In this document: piece by piece, positions 23,312-34,739 of the stretch
Layout of the letters: each line of letters starts with the position of its first letter
How positions within the stretch are numbered: the first letter of the stretch is position 1
Origin: Euptelea pleiosperma
Taxonomy: Eukaryota; Streptophyta; Magnoliopsida; Ranunculales; Eupteleaceae
NCBI GenBank assembly: GCA_035048495.1
Contig: CM068547.1
Coordinates: 8,704,650 to 8,768,649 of the forward strand
Length of the DNA: 64,000 nt
Direction of reading: 5' to 3'
Program-made: the position numbers and the translations under genes
Notes under the pieces: model-generated
What the model was told of the DNA's origin: nothing
Databases searched by the model: none
What the model saw: only the letters and a program-made list of their open reading frames with translations

Positions 23312-25320
23312 GTGTATAACATCTTGGCTAAGACTCTCGCAAACAGAATATGTAGAGTTTTGTATTATGTGATCTCGTCAATCCAATGTGCTTTTGTGAA
23401 GGGTAGACAGATATTAGATGGCGTTCTCATGGCAAACGAGTGTATTGATTCCAAGATTAAGGCGGTGAAAATTAACATGGAAAAGGCTTATCGCCATATT
23501 AGTTGGAGCTTTTTAGACTATATGCTTAGCATAATGGATTTTGGATTGAAGTGGAGGAGATGGATTTGGAAGTGTATATCTTCAGTATCTTTCTCCATCT
23601 TAGTTAATAGGTTCCTTGTTGGTTATTTCAGAAGTTCAAGGATGATACCCGTTATCGCCGTCTTTGCTTTTGCGGTGGCCGAGGCATTAGGGAGAATGGT
23701 ATGAGCTTGTTGGCTTCGTGGTGAGTGCAGGGGTACCGACGGTATCCCATCTTCAGTTTGAGGATGGTGCCCTTGTTTTCTTAGGGGCTATCACGTCTCA
23801 ACTTACTTTCTTGAGAGGTCTTCTATATTGTTTTGAGGCGATGTAAGGTTTGCAAGTGAATATGGCCAAGAACAAAGTTTTTTGGGGTGGGCGGATGTGG
23901 TGAACATCTCTGAATTGGTTGGCACTCTAGGCCAGGGTGCAGTCTGGGCAACCTTCTCACTCAGTATTTGGGGCTCCCTTTAGGGGCAAGCTATAGATCG
24001 AAAGCTCTTTGGTATCCCATGATTGAGAGATTTAAGAGTCGGTTGGCTACATGGAAGACTAGATATCTCTCGAAAGGAGGCAAACTGGTGCTTTTAAAAC
24101 ATTGTCTGTCTAGTTTGCCCATTTATTAACTTTATCCTTTTTCCATCACTAGGAGTATTGCAAATGTCTTAGAGAAGATCATGCGGGATTTCTTATAGAA
24201 CGCTAGAGTTGAGACTTGTAAGATTCAACTGATTGATTGGAAGCTAGTGTGCGCTCTAAGTCCCAAGGAGGATTAGGGATCAGGAAGATTTCAGTTCTTA
24301 ATTTGGCCCTATTGGTAAAGTGGTTGTGGAGATTTGGGGTGAAGACCGCTAGTTTGTGGAGGAAGGCTATAGTGGGTAAATACGGGGTTTTGGATTTCGA
24401 TCGGGATGGGATAGATGTTCATTCAACTTATGGGTACAGTGTTTGGAGGGGTATCGTGAAAACTTTAAAAAAAAATCTAAAAGGGTGAAGTACAAAGTGG
24501 GGCTTGGGGACAAGATTAGATTCTAGGAGGACAAGTGGTGTGGTGATATCCCTCTCATCTTATAGAGGAGTTTCTTAATCTTTTCTCTCTCAAATATAAA
24601 GATATGTTCCATTCAAGTCTAGTCTATTTGGAAAGGGGAAGTTTTGGCTTGGAACATTGGATTCATACGAAGGCTCAATGATCATCGAGGTTGTTTCTCG
24701 TTAATTGTCTCGCTTGTAGGAGTGTCTTTTGTCTCCCTTGGAGTCAGATAGGCGGGTTTGGAAATGGTCTAAAGATGGTCTATTCTCGATCCAGTCTTTT
24801 TATGAGGCTTTGCTTGAGCCTTGTAGAGATTAGTATATGGTCTCTTGTTTGGGGTTCCAAACTACCTTCCAAAATAGCTTTCTTCCTATGGACTACGAGT
24901 TTGGACAAGATTCTTCTGGTGGACCACTCGATTGCCAGAAAAATTATTATTGTAAACTTTTGCTCGATGTGTAAGCATAGCGGGAAAATAGTCAACTCTC
25001 TTCTTGCATTGTGGCAAGAGCGGTTTGGACAACGTTCTTTCTTGAATTTGGTACGATATGGGTGTTGCCCCATTCTGTGTCAAACCTTGTTTCCAGTTGG
25101 CACACTTTGGCTTTCTCTTTAAAAGGGCAAGTGTTATGGTGGTTACTCCCCTTTGAGATTTTTGTGGGGTCTTTGGAAGGAAAGAAATCGGAAAGTTTTC
25201 AAAGGGAAGGAAGAAGGGATGTCGGGTATTATTCTCAACATTAAGGGTTGGATGTTTCTTTGGTCCAAAGTCTTCATTGAGTGTCGTGGTTTGGTCTTTG
25301 AAGATTTTGTGTTTTGATGG
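23312..25320 (+). pseudogene. Degraded LINE ORF2 fragment (RT to zf-RVT)
   Basis: It starts within the RT domain (YNILAKTLANRICRV, CAFVKGRQILDGVLMANECI, MEKAYRHISWSFLDY) and continues through the thumb region to a zf-RVT-like part (WTTSLDKILLVDHSIARK, 24880-25000). Many stops and shifts occur. The catalytic FADD is changed to FEDG (about 23758), so the polymerase site is lost. Its 3' end is not sharply marked. The AT-rich tandem copies at 25400-25615 follow. Confidence 0.85.
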
Positions 25321-25399
25321 GACCTTTGTTCTAAAGATAGTTTTAGTCTCGGTTTTTTCTTATGTTTTATGCTCTAGCTTTTAAATGATTATATTTTAA

Positions 25400-25615
25400 A
25401 TGATGGTGATGTTAACTAGAACTAATTGTAGGCTATTTCAAATTTTGACCATTTGCTATCTTTTATGTTTAATGGCTTTTTGATTACTTGTTTTGTATTC
25501 AGATAATGACAATATTAACTAGAAATGCTTTTGGGTTACTTGAGATTTTTGACATTTGCTATCTTTTATGTTTTATGGTTATTGATTACTTATTTTGTTA
25601 TTTTATGATGTTAAT
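25400..25615. repeat. Tandem duplication, unit about 105-115 bp
   Basis: Two imperfect copies share the word TTGCTATCTTTTATGTTT and the order GATGTTAACTAGAA ... GATTACTTGTTTTGT. Both are AT-rich and non-coding. Confidence 0.6.
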
Positions 25616-25664
25616 TATTTTTTTTTTATATTTTTTATATTTATTATGATTTTTAATATTGCAT

Positions 25665-25735
25665 CTCGCTTCAATCAGGTGTGTGCCTCGCCTTGCGCCT
25701 AGCGCCTTAAATGTGCCTTGTGCCTTTAACTACCT
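25665..25735. repeat. Fragment of GAGGC-type dispersed repeat
   Basis: Words such as GTGCCTCGCCTTGCGCC resemble the larger element at 48905-49540. It is too short to place ends. Confidence 0.4.
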
Positions 25736-25915
25736 TGGAGTGAATCTGAGTTATGCAGAGATCAGGGAAGTATTAGTACCATCTCCTTAAAATCATAAAA
25801 TAACTCATTTTCTTCGATTTAGCCATATATCACCTGATTGTGTTACGTACTAAAACCCTAATTCAACAATTCAAATTCCAACATGGACTGAATTAAACAA
25901 CCTCAACTTGCAAGA

Positions 25916-26045
25916 AAAATAAAAAGCCAAACTTCACATTCAAGAGAGCAATAGAATGATAATAGAAAGCTCAAAAATAAAAATAAAAAGTCAAACTTCT
26001 CAATACATTCAAGAGGGCAATAGAATGATAATAGAAAGCTCCCAT
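25916..26045. repeat. Tandem duplication, 69-bp period
   Basis: The 20-mer GCAATAGAATGATAATAGAA recurs 69 bases apart with closely similar flanks, giving two copies of an A-rich unit. It lies 360 bp beyond the 3' end of MinD. Confidence 0.75.
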
Positions 26046-26407
26046 GGAGAATTAGAATGAAAAAAGGAGATCTGTCTGTATGCATTCTAATATACATGTC
26101 ATTCCAACCCAAATTTCTACCAAAGCACTGAGATAAAAATTAGTGGAATTCTAAAGCAAGTTGCATAAACCAATGTAAATAACAATTCTGCAAAACCAAC
26201 TATCAAGTAAAGAAATGTAGAATCATTGTACAACAAAAAAAAGTTTACCGACTCACTGTACACAACCTCTAATTTCTCCATTTCCTTGAACAAGTAGCTG
26301 CTGCTAAAACTCCAAGCAAATTACTTGCTTCTCAACAAAACTCTATACCCTGAAATCGCTGTAACCCATTGCACAACTTCAGCACTGGCACCCAATAAGT
26401 TCTATTT

Positions 26408-27424
26408 TCAGCCTCCAAAGAATGAGAAAAATCCACGCTTCTTCGGCTCCTCCTCCACCATCACAGCTTTCATACTATCTTGCTCAACAAGCCTCCATGC
26501 CGCCTGCTCAAACGCAAGCCCCGCCAGCGTTGGCGGCTTATTCAACACAAGTGGGCACCCACGATTCGTACTCCGAATCACTTCTGAATCCTCCGGAATC
26601 ACCCCCAGCAGCGCCAACCCCAGCATTTCCTGAACGTCGAGAACCGACATCATATCCTCTCCTCTTATCAGATCTGTCCGAACCCGGTTCACAATCATCT
26701 TTACGTCCTTAATTCCATCACATTCCAGCAAACCCGTTACCCGGTCAGCATCCCTCAAGCTAGTTATGTCTGGCGTGGTGACAAGAACCGCCTCATTCGC
26801 CGGCGTAATAGCAGTAATGAACCCAGCATCAATACCCGCAGGACAGTCTATAAGAATGAAATCCGGGCAACCTTCCGGGCGGGTTTTTAAAGCGTCGACG
26901 AGCCAAATTAGCGCTTTTCCGCCGAACCCAAGTGGGAGCTTCGACCGTGGCTTCGAGATACAGAGAAGCTCGAAATTGGACCAGCGCTTGTCACGGACTA
27001 ATGCCTGATCGAGGCGGCAATCTCCATTGAGGACCTCAACGGCAGTATAATTGACTCGGTTTTCAAGGCCGAGGAGTAGGTCGAGATTGCGGAGACCGAC
27101 ATCAGCGTCTATAGCGACAACAGAGAAGCCAAGGCGGGCGAGGGAAAGACCCACATTGGCGGTAGTGGTAGTTTTGCCGACACCGCCTTTGCCGGAAGTG
27201 ATGACGACAACACGGGGGGTATCACCGGCTAATTGGGGTTTTCGGTTCCATTGAAGGACTGATTGGGTGATGGTGGTACTGTAGAGCTTCTTCTTGTAAT
27301 GGTGTTTTCTGGGTGTTAGGGTTTTTCTGTTTAAAGGTTGGGGAGAAGTGAAGATAGAAGATGGCGAGAAGGTTGGGAGAGAAGATGGGTTAGTGTTAAT
27401 GGTGGGTAGTTGCAGAGAAATCAT
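26408..27424 (-). CDS. MIND1: Septum-site determining protein MinD, chloroplastic
   Basis: This ParA/MinD-family ATPase places the division site of plastids. It works with MinE at the inner envelope to restrict FtsZ-ring assembly to mid-plastid. The gene is intronless and encodes 338 aa, slightly longer than the approximately 326 aa of the Arabidopsis protein. Residues 1 to about 65 form a Ser/Thr- and Lys/Arg-rich transit peptide. The deviant Walker A motif SGKGGVGKTT is at 77-86, followed by the switch region DADVGLRNLD (about 105-115) and the Walker B-like ILIDCPAGID (about 190-200). The C-terminal amphipathic membrane-targeting helix ends KKRGFFSFFGG. A purine-rich AGAGAGAGAG tract lies just upstream of the start. 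All key residues are intact. Confidence 0.96.
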   Translation of the reverse strand: MISLQLPTINTNPSSLPTFSPSSIFTSPQPLNRKTLTPRKHHYKKKLYSTTITQSVLQWNRKPQLAGDTPRVVVITSGKGGVGKTTTTANVGLSLARLGFSVVAIDADVGLRNLDLLLGLENRVNYTAVEVLNGDCRLDQALVRDKRWSNFELLCISKPRSKLPLGFGGKALIWLVDALKTRPEGCPDFILIDCPAGIDAGFITAITPANEAVLVTTPDITSLRDADRVTGLLECDGIKDVKMIVNRVRTDLIRGEDMMSVLDVQEMLGLALLGVIPEDSEVIRSTNRGCPLVLNKPPTLAGLAFEQAAWRLVEQDSMKAVMVEEEPKKRGFFSFFGG

Positions 27425-27561
27425 GGCTGATTAGAGAGAGAGAGCTACATTTCCGCAGAAGAGCTTAAGAAAGGAAACTGAGGTTTGAGTCTGGAGGGAG
27501 AAAATTGAGAAAGCAATCAACCCTCATTTTTTTTTTTTTGGGGAAAATTTTCTTGCACCCC

Positions 27562-27953
27562 GAGTAAAACTTCGCTGACCAGCCATGTTGACCGCTCCCG
27601 ATGACCGGCCACAATAGGAACCACGTGGCATACTTCTAGAGGACACTGACTGTATGGATATTTGGCCAACCCCTATATGGGCCTATAAACCAAAAATCAG
27701 CCTGATCAGTGATTTCTAAGTGTTGGATTGGAGTCATTTCCAAGGGTTGATTTTAACCGTATGCATTTGAGTATTATTGACCATTATTTGGGTAAAAGGA
27801 TCCAAAGGTTCGAAATTACCAATTAGGCTGATTTTTGGTTTATTTGCCCAGATAGGGATTGGCCAAACATCTATATGGCCAGTGTCCTCCAAAAGTGTGC
27901 CATGTGGATCATATTGTGGGCAGACAGATTGGGCGGTGAGTGAAGTTTTAGTC
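27562..27953. mobile_element. Hairpin MITE (GAGTAAAACTT family) upstream of MinD, copy D
   Basis: The left end GAGTAAAACTTCGCTGACC pairs with the right end, which reads inverted as GACTAAAACTTCACTCACC. The internal arms are complete, with a G-box CACGTG at 27622-27627 and a decayed CCATGTGG in the other arm. It begins 138 bp upstream of the MinD start codon, so it lies in or next to the promoter. The flanks (TTGCACCCC left, GGGGTGC further right at about 27975) look inverted, not duplicated, as if it sat inside another palindromic element. Confidence 0.82.
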
Positions 27954-29904
27954 CGGGTGCTTGCACAATTTGTGGGGTGCAAATAAATTTTTTCTATTTT
28001 TTTTTGGTGATTAAAAATTGGGAAAATTACTTGAGGGGCCGTTAGTTTGGGATTACAGCCCCAGACAACTAGGCATGGGTTTGTTCGGCTGAAAGGGGTT
28101 GCTTTTTTGCAACAATGGCCTGGCACCCCCTATTTTACTTTATTGATAAGTTTTTCGTTCTTTCTTCTTTTCTTGCCCTTTGAACCCATACACTAGGTTC
28201 AGTAGCAGACGAAGCTTTAGGCGTGGGCGTCAATCAGTACTCCTTTCAATTACAGTGCTTCAGAGTCGACCAGAGTTCAGCTACAATGGAGAAGTTACAG
28301 GGAAAAAACAAAAACAAAGCAAAAAATGGAAATCAGCAAGTAAACAAAGGAAAAAAAAAAAAAGACCATAACAAAGTAAAGAAACAGAGCTTTTCTCTCC
28401 ACTCTCCTCTCCGTCTCCTCCACTTTTTTTTTTCGACACAATCATGTCCAAACACCATCTCTATCTTGCTTTTAAGTCCATTTGACAAAATTACTTTTAA
28501 GTCCTTTTATATAGAAATACTGACCACTAAGTCCCCTCAACAAGACTTGGTTGGTTAAAACGTTGACCCGTTAAGGCCTTTATTGGGGTTACCGTCCAAG
28601 TTTTGGTGGAATACCCTCCTTCCTGCGCAACGTCAGTTTGATTTAAAATGAGGTTGACACACAGTACCATACGTCAGCCTCACCTTCTCTCGGCTTCAAT
28701 TTCCCTTCATTTCCCTCCATCTTCGCCATTTCAGCTCACCATTTCATCTCGAAAGAAAGGAAGCAACCCCTCTTATTTTCCTCCATTTCAACCTATCATA
28801 TCACCTGTACGCAAGTTGTATTTCTCCGTTGAAGAAAGAAGGCGAAGAAGGTTTCTTCAACAACTATTTTTGGTTTGGTTTGTAAAGAAGAAAAAAACTC
28901 TAGGGTGTTAATCATGTTCAACCTTCTCTAATCCCCTATTTTCTAATGCTACAAACCTTCTCCTTGAGTTTCTTAGCCCAATTTTGTTCATGAACATCTG
29001 TATGAACCAGTACCATATTGAACCAGTACTATGTTCACAAAACAGGTTGAACCAGTATCATTTCACTAAAAAATTCACTAACCTGGTTTATTAGTGGTTG
29101 AAAAGGTTTCTTCAACTCCCTCTCTTTGTTCTCTTCTTCCTCTCTTCCTCCCTTCTTCTTTTCTTCCTCTCTCACATAACTGAAACGGATTTAAATTTTA
29201 TTCTCACAGCAAAACCTCCATTTTCGATTGCAAAAAACTCTATTTTCTGCACAATTGGTAGAAAATGCAAAAACGGTTTAAATCTAAACTCGCAAGGAGC
29301 CTGGCCCACAAGTGGCCCAACCTAGCCCATTGACCCCCCTACGCATAGGTGGGACTTACCAAAATATTTATGACTATGATTCTCACATAATATATCCATC
29401 TTCACTGGTTTATCTATATGACACATCAACTTGTTTACTTTGACCATTATTTCCTATCATTCCTAACCAATAAATAAACAAATAAATTAACTTTCTATGA
29501 CATTATTTTGGGTGGTCATTGAAATATAATTTTTAGTTTAAGAAAGGATATATAAATATTGTATAGATTGGATGGTCAACATTACCCACACAGGTAAATT
29601 TTTTATATAAAAAACTCTTAAGTTGGCCTAATACCATGAACAAAATGTTGGTACATAGAGAATTAGGGATTGCATTCAATGGGTACTTGACATTTTTCCA
29701 TGTGTGTCTCTATTGTTGTCTCCTTGTCGTCTCCATGTAAGATTAATATGTCATTTCCTAATCTCTCCCTGTATCACTTGAAAAGTTTAGCGGTTGCTTC
29801 CCATTTCTGTTTCTCGCACTCGTTTCCAATTCAACTACCTGGATCACATAAAATTATATTGACCTTCCATTAGCCCTAGCCACCTCCTACCTTTAAGCAA
29901 TTAA
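27954..29904. other. Gene-free spacer
   Basis: Several open frames of 60-110 codons in CT-rich sequence (28180-28920, 29098-29325) show no recognisable domain, conserved motif or splice pattern. I do not support them as genes. Confidence 0.4.
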
Positions 29905-31078
29905 TGTGTCACCCCTTGCCCATTAAACCCTTCTTCGCTCGAAGAGTAAAATCCAAAAACTCTCCCTCTCTATGCGAGTCGAAATATGGGCTATTATTGT
30001 GCTCATCAATCATCTTGAAACACCATCTTGTAAATGAGTGGTGGTGGAAGTGCCAGCAGAGAGAGAGAGCATCAGAAAACATCAAGTACTCAAATATCAA
30101 GGTAGGAATTATATTTCTTTACAAAAACATTTATATAAGTTGTTTAATTAATTATGGACTGTTACAATAAGTTGACCCCTTTTAATGATGGATCTAAATT
30201 TGTTAGATTTTATTCTCCACATGAGTGGTAGCATGTGATAGAGATGTTATGAATGGATGTATTGTTTTCTCATGATAATTATTTTTATTTCATAAGCATG
30301 GGGACTTCGAGTCCTGGGATGAGTTTCCAAAATTAAGCGAGTAGGGATTGATGCCCTTAGGTGAATAGCCTTAAATCCCTACAAAACACCCATCAAGGGT
30401 GTATTTTTGAAACATGCTTAGTTCATTTCATTTATTGATTTACTCTTATACTTGTTTATTATCGCATTTTTTATGGTATTTGCATATGAACGTATGTTTG
30501 GGAATTTGATACATGTGATATTCAGCTCCTACTAGGCTTTTGTAGCTCGCCTTTCTTATTTTCAGCTCCTAGCTATATAGCTCGTATTTGACATACTCCT
30601 AGGAAGAGAGTCAAACTCCCTTCTACAAAAATATTGGCAAAAAAAGACAAACTTGTGATTGTCGTCTCAACTCAACCGATTCTGGCAATTCCTTTGAGAT
30701 TGAGATAGAGATAGATACACCCACTCCTTAAAAGGAGGCGGGTTTTAGTCATGAAGCATCAGTGTACCAACCTAGTAGAGTTATCCGGCTGTGGACTTGT
30801 TCTTAGATTCAGACAAGGAGGAGAGTGTTGAATAAAATTTTGAAAAGTAGGATTGGACTTCAGGAGATCTATAAAATGTTTTTAGTTTTATATTGAGTAG
30901 TTCCCCTTGACATTATCATGTTTAAAGATAGTTTTAAAATAAAGAACTTTATTTATGAAGAGTGATTACTTTTATTGCTTCCTTTGCGTGTATATGTGTC
31001 TTTTTTATGTGTGTACTTCTATACCATGTCTTGGGCAACTCGGTTAGGTTCTGGATCCTAGGTCTGGGGTGTGACACA
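29905..31078. mobile_element. Possible solo LTR, gypsy-like ends
   Basis: The segment starts TGTGTCACCCC and ends GGGGTGTGACACA, an inverted terminal pair typical of Ty3/gypsy LTRs. AATAAAATTTTG and AATAAAG words sit in the 3' third as possible polyadenylation signals. No internal retroviral-type coding region and no clear 5-bp duplication accompany it, so the call is tentative. Confidence 0.4.
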
Positions 31079-31335
31079 TGCAAATAATCCTTTGATGTTG
31101 TCACACAAGATAATAACCATGGTGCAAGAAATCTAAGTCGAGCAACCCTATCCCGTACTAGGAGTTTTTGGAAGGCAATGTGAGGGCACCCGACCTGCTG
31201 ATAAGACTTGTTGAGAACACCGCACTAAGATTTCAAACTTGGGTGTCCCCGTCAAAGCACCCACAACCATTGAAGGAGACGAAGGACCCATCAAACCCTG
31301 ACAGTCACACAACCATTTCAGCACAAGAGAGTAAT

Positions 31336-31723
31336 GAGTAAAACTTCTATCACAATGGGTTGTGACCGAAGCCGGTCACAGCCCACAATAGGAGACACAT
31401 GGCATACTCTTAGTGGACACTGACCATATCGATGTTTGGCCAATCCCTTTGTGGACCTGCAAACCAAAAATCAGCCTGATTAGTGATTTACAACCTTTGG
31501 ATCTTTGCACCCAAAGAACGCCCAATAACGCTCAGATTCTTACGGTTAAAATCAACTCACGAAAATGACTTCAATCCAATGCTTAGAATTCACTAATCAG
31601 GCTGATTTTTGGTTTGCAGGTCCACTGAGGGATTGGCTAAACATCCATACAGTCAATGTCCACTAAGAGTGTGCCACGTGGCTCCTAATTGTGGGTTGTG
31701 ACCAGCTGACAGAACTTTTGCTC
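31336..31723. mobile_element. Hairpin MITE (GAGTAAAACTT family), copy E
   Basis: The left terminus GAGTAAAACTTCTATCAC and the right terminus, inverted as GAGCAAAAGTTCTGTCAG, pair. The stem motifs GGCCAATCCC / GGGATTGGC and ATCAGCCTGATTAG / its inverse follow, with a G-box CACGTG at 31675-31680. A GA microsatellite (31818-31839) lies about 95 bp beyond the right end. Confidence 0.82.
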
Positions 31724-32324
31724 CAAATGAGGAAAGCGTCTGTAGAGAGAGAGTTGTGATTGAAGTTTTGCTCCAAACGAGTAAACTTCTGCAGAGAGAA
31801 ACAATTGGTCGATCGAGAGAGAGAGAGAGAGAGAGAGAGTAATTTTTTTTCAAAAGGGCATTTTCTTAATAAAAAAATAAGGTAAAAAAATGAAGGGTTA
31901 CGGGTGCCCTCACATTTTGTGGGGTGCGACTAAAATTACCCTATATTTTTGCAACTGTCTTAAGTTTTCATCTTTTTCAGGTTCGCCCTTCTAAACTAAT
32001 CTTCCATAACCTCCCTTCAAATGAACTTTGATATTTTACCGCGTCTTCCAAAATCACCCCTAATTACTCAGGTGCTTCGCGCACGCTGTCCACTGGTACT
32101 ATGTAAAGGCAAAGCGATATGTTTTTTCCACCTTTTGCCCTCGCATAATCAAAATGTCATGGGAAACTTTGACTTTTTCCTCTTGCCCTTTCTTTAAGTC
32201 TCCTACATGGCAGCTTCCACTTTTCCAACTTAAATGCCTTGAGTTGCCCTAATTTTGAGATTTATCCCTCTAAACTACTCTTCCAAAAAGCCCTTTTGTC
32301 TGAAACTTTCTTCTTTTTTTGCCT
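31724..32324. other. Gene-free spacer
   Basis: A GA-rich microsatellite at 31818-31839, followed by pyrimidine-rich sequence with no recognised feature. Confidence 0.45.
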
Positions 32325-32872
32325 CCAAAAACTAGGGCTGCAACTCAGGCGGGTTGGGTCGGGTTGGAGGTTAACCCTAGCCCAACCCAACCTTAAAGGA
32401 TGTCAACCCTAACCCAACCCAACCCAAGGTCGGGCCTAGATTTTTCAACCCTATCGGGTTGGGTCGGGTTAGTCGGGTTGGTTACTTTCTTAATTTTTTT
32501 ATTGGTTGAAAAAATTGTTGAATTTTTTCATTTTCAAATAATTTATCGGTCAATACAATAGCCGTTGTGCTAACCATTAAATAATAGTATAACTTCATTT
32601 CCAAAGCTCATGAAAGAAAACATGATATTTTCATATTAACGAAAAAGTTCATTAACTCAAATGCATGATAAAAGTCACTAAAGAAATAACCAAAAACAAT
32701 CGTTAGAGAAAAACACAATATTTTCACTATCAACCGATCACATAAAATGCCAAAAATGTAGTTTCAGTGACATTTGATAATATCACACAGAGGTTGTAGT
32801 TACAAAGGACAAACATCCATGGGTTGCAGTATTTGCCAAAATATCGTGTGGATATTTGTCGGTAAAACTAAT

Positions 32873-33270
32873 GGGTCAGGATCAGGGGACAACAATTTCA
32901 TACAACATTTTTTACAACAAAAATTGGCGTCGGCCAATTTATAAATTAGAAGTATTGGAATGAGATGATTTTTGGCAATGATGGTCTCTATAGTGAGGAG
33001 ATCATCGTCACAAAAATTCAAATCAATCTGATATTCGTAGACTGGCTTACAAGTTGAAGAATTATTGACCATTTATTTTTTTCGTTAACTTGAAAACCAC
33101 ATTTGATGGGGTTAGAAATTTCAGAATAAGCTGATTTTTTGTAAGGATGATCTATATGATGAGGAGATCATCCTCACCAAAAATCAGCTATTGATTCATC
33201 TTCCATGTGGGTACGTCAAAATTATTGTCAAAAATGTTGTATGAAATTGTTGTCCCCCGATCCTGACCCA
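32873..33270. mobile_element. TA-associated MITE (GGGTCAGGATC family), copy 1
   Basis: The left end GGGTCAGGATCAGGGGACAA and the right end, inverted as GGGTCAGGATCGGGGGACAA, pair over more than 35 bp. The inner arms carry GATGATCTCCTCA/TGAGGAGATCATC palindromes. About 398 bp. The right side runs into (TA)n at 33277-33298. Confidence 0.8.
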
Positions 33271-33298
33271 AAACGGATATATATATATATATATATAT

Positions 33299-33679
33299 TA
33301 GGATTAGGGGACAACATTTTCATACAACATTTTTGACAACAATTTTGGTATACCCACATGGAGATGAATCAATAGCTGATTTTTGGCGAGGATGATCTCC
33401 TCACTATGTAGATCACCCCTATAAAAAATCAGCCCATTCCGAAATTTCTAACCCTATCAAATGTGGTTTTCAAGTTAATGATAAAAATGGACGGTCCATA
33501 ATTTTTCAACTTATAAACCGGTTTAGGAATATCAGAATGATTTGAATTTTTGTGAAGATGGTCTCCTCACCATAGAGACCATCCTCACCAAAAATCATCC
33601 CATTCCAAAACTTCTAATTTATATATTGGGCCGCATCAAGTTTTTGTTGTCAAAAATGTTGTCCCCCCATCTTGACCCA
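33299..33679. mobile_element. TA-associated MITE (GGGTCAGGATC family), copy 2, opposite orientation
   Basis: Same arms as copy 1 in reverse order: it starts TTAGGATTAGGGGACAACA and ends TGTCCCCCCATCTTGACCCA. It is bounded by (TA)n on the left (33277-33298) and right (33680-33692). More decayed than copy 1. Confidence 0.75.
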
Positions 33680-33692
33680 TATATATATATAT

Positions 33693-34081
33693 GGTCGGGG
33701 GGACAACAATTTCATACAACATCTTTGACAACAAAAATTGGCACAGGCCAATGTATAGATTAGAAGTCTTTGAATGGGGTAATTTTTGGCGAGGATGGTC
33801 TCTATGGTGAGGAGATCATCCTCACAAAAATTCAAATCAATCCGATATTCGTAGATCGGTTTACAAATTGAAGAATTATGGATCGTTTATTTTTATCGTT
33901 AACCTGAAAACCACATTTGATGGGGTTAGAAATTTCAGAATGTGCTGATTTTTTGTAGGGGTGATCTATATGATGAGGAGATCATCCTTACAAAAAATCA
34001 GCTATTGATTCATCTTCCATGTGGGTACGCCAAAATTGTTTTCAAAAATGTTGTATGAAATTGTTGTCCCCCGATCCTGAC

Positions 34082-34083
<2 letters not shown>
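33693..34083. mobile_element. TA-associated MITE (GGGTCAGGATC family), copy 3
   Basis: The left end GGTCGGGGGGACAACAATTT and right end TGTCCCCCGATCCTGACCC are inverted repeats. It is closely similar to copy 1 in the same orientation and bounded by TA repeats on both sides. Confidence 0.78.

Positions 34084-34146
<63 letters not shown>
34084..34146. repeat. (AT)n microsatellite
   Basis: About 62 bases of uninterrupted TA dinucleotides at the right boundary of MITE copy 3. Shorter TA tracts separate the other copies. Confidence 0.95.
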
Positions 34147-34149
<3 letters not shown>

Positions 34150-34389
34150 TGTAAGTCGGGCTCAGGTTGGGTCGGGTTGGGCCAAGCCTCAACCCTAACC
34201 CAATCCAATTTGATCGGGTTACTAAAAATCCGGCCCAAGCCCAACCCAAGTTCTAAAAGGGCTAACCCAACCCAACCCTAATGTCGGGTTCAACCCGTCG
34301 GGCTCGGGTTGAGCCCGCCCAAGTTGCAGCCCTACCAAAAACGCCCCAACAATCACATGTCACACACGTGCCTTCTACAAGTATAAAGC

Positions 34390-34700
34390 AAGGTTTAAAA
34401 AACGGCCGTTATAACGAAAATAACGGCTATTATAACAGCATCGGACCTACCCCGTTACGTTACAGACCATTAAAAAGCCCAAAAACTAATGGCTGTTATT
34501 TTTCCGTTGTTACGAAAATAATGACCGTTATTTTCTGGAAAATTTTGTGAAAAAGAAGGCCGTTATTTTCGTTATTTCTGTTATATTCTGTTATTTTCCC
34601 CTTTTTACCGTTTTTGCCCCTGAATTTTTTTTCGTTATAACGGGAAAACGGTAACGCCCCTAGTCCGTTATACCGTTATAACGGTCCCCTTTAAAAGGAA
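34390..34700 (-). repeat. AACGG-rich dispersed element, copy 2 (inverted)
   Basis: Read in reverse it has the order of the copy at 10110: CCGTTATAACGG words, CCCCTAGTCCGTTATACC near one end and TTTAAAAAACGGCCG at the other. It lies directly upstream of the first transcribed region proposed for the small gene at 37 kb. Confidence 0.7.
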
Positions 34701-34739
34701 AAGTTTTAAAACGGGAGTCTCCTGAAGGTTCGGGAACCT

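Larger units (their letters stand above)
32333..34334. mobile_element. hAT-like non-autonomous element with perfect 8-bp duplication, host to three nested MITEs
   Basis: The ends TAGGGCTGCAACTC and CAAGTTGCAGCCCTA are inverted repeats. The flanking 8-mers CCAAAAAC at 32325-32332 and 34335-34342 are identical. The outer parts (32333-32520 and 34150-34334) are GGGTTGGG/CCCAACCC words. The centre (32873-34146) is three MITEs and TA arrays inserted later. Removing those leaves an element of roughly 0.7 kb. No transposase sequence is present. Confidence 0.85.

Noticed and set aside
28180..29325. Possible CT-rich small genes
   Set aside because: The open frames lack conserved motifs and splice partners, and their length is explained by pyrimidine-rich composition.
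32800..33072. 90-codon minus-strand frame with cysteines
   Set aside because: It lies wholly inside a MITE arm, and similar frames appear in the other copies only because of shared sequence.
33277..34146. CRISPR-like alternation of repeats
   Set aside because: The repeats are about 390-bp transposons separated by TA microsatellites in a plant nuclear genome, not short repeats with unique spacers.
34002..34249. Open frames of 79-80 codons on the minus strand
   Set aside because: Mostly a Tyr-Ile repeat from the (AT)n microsatellite joined to transposon sequence.
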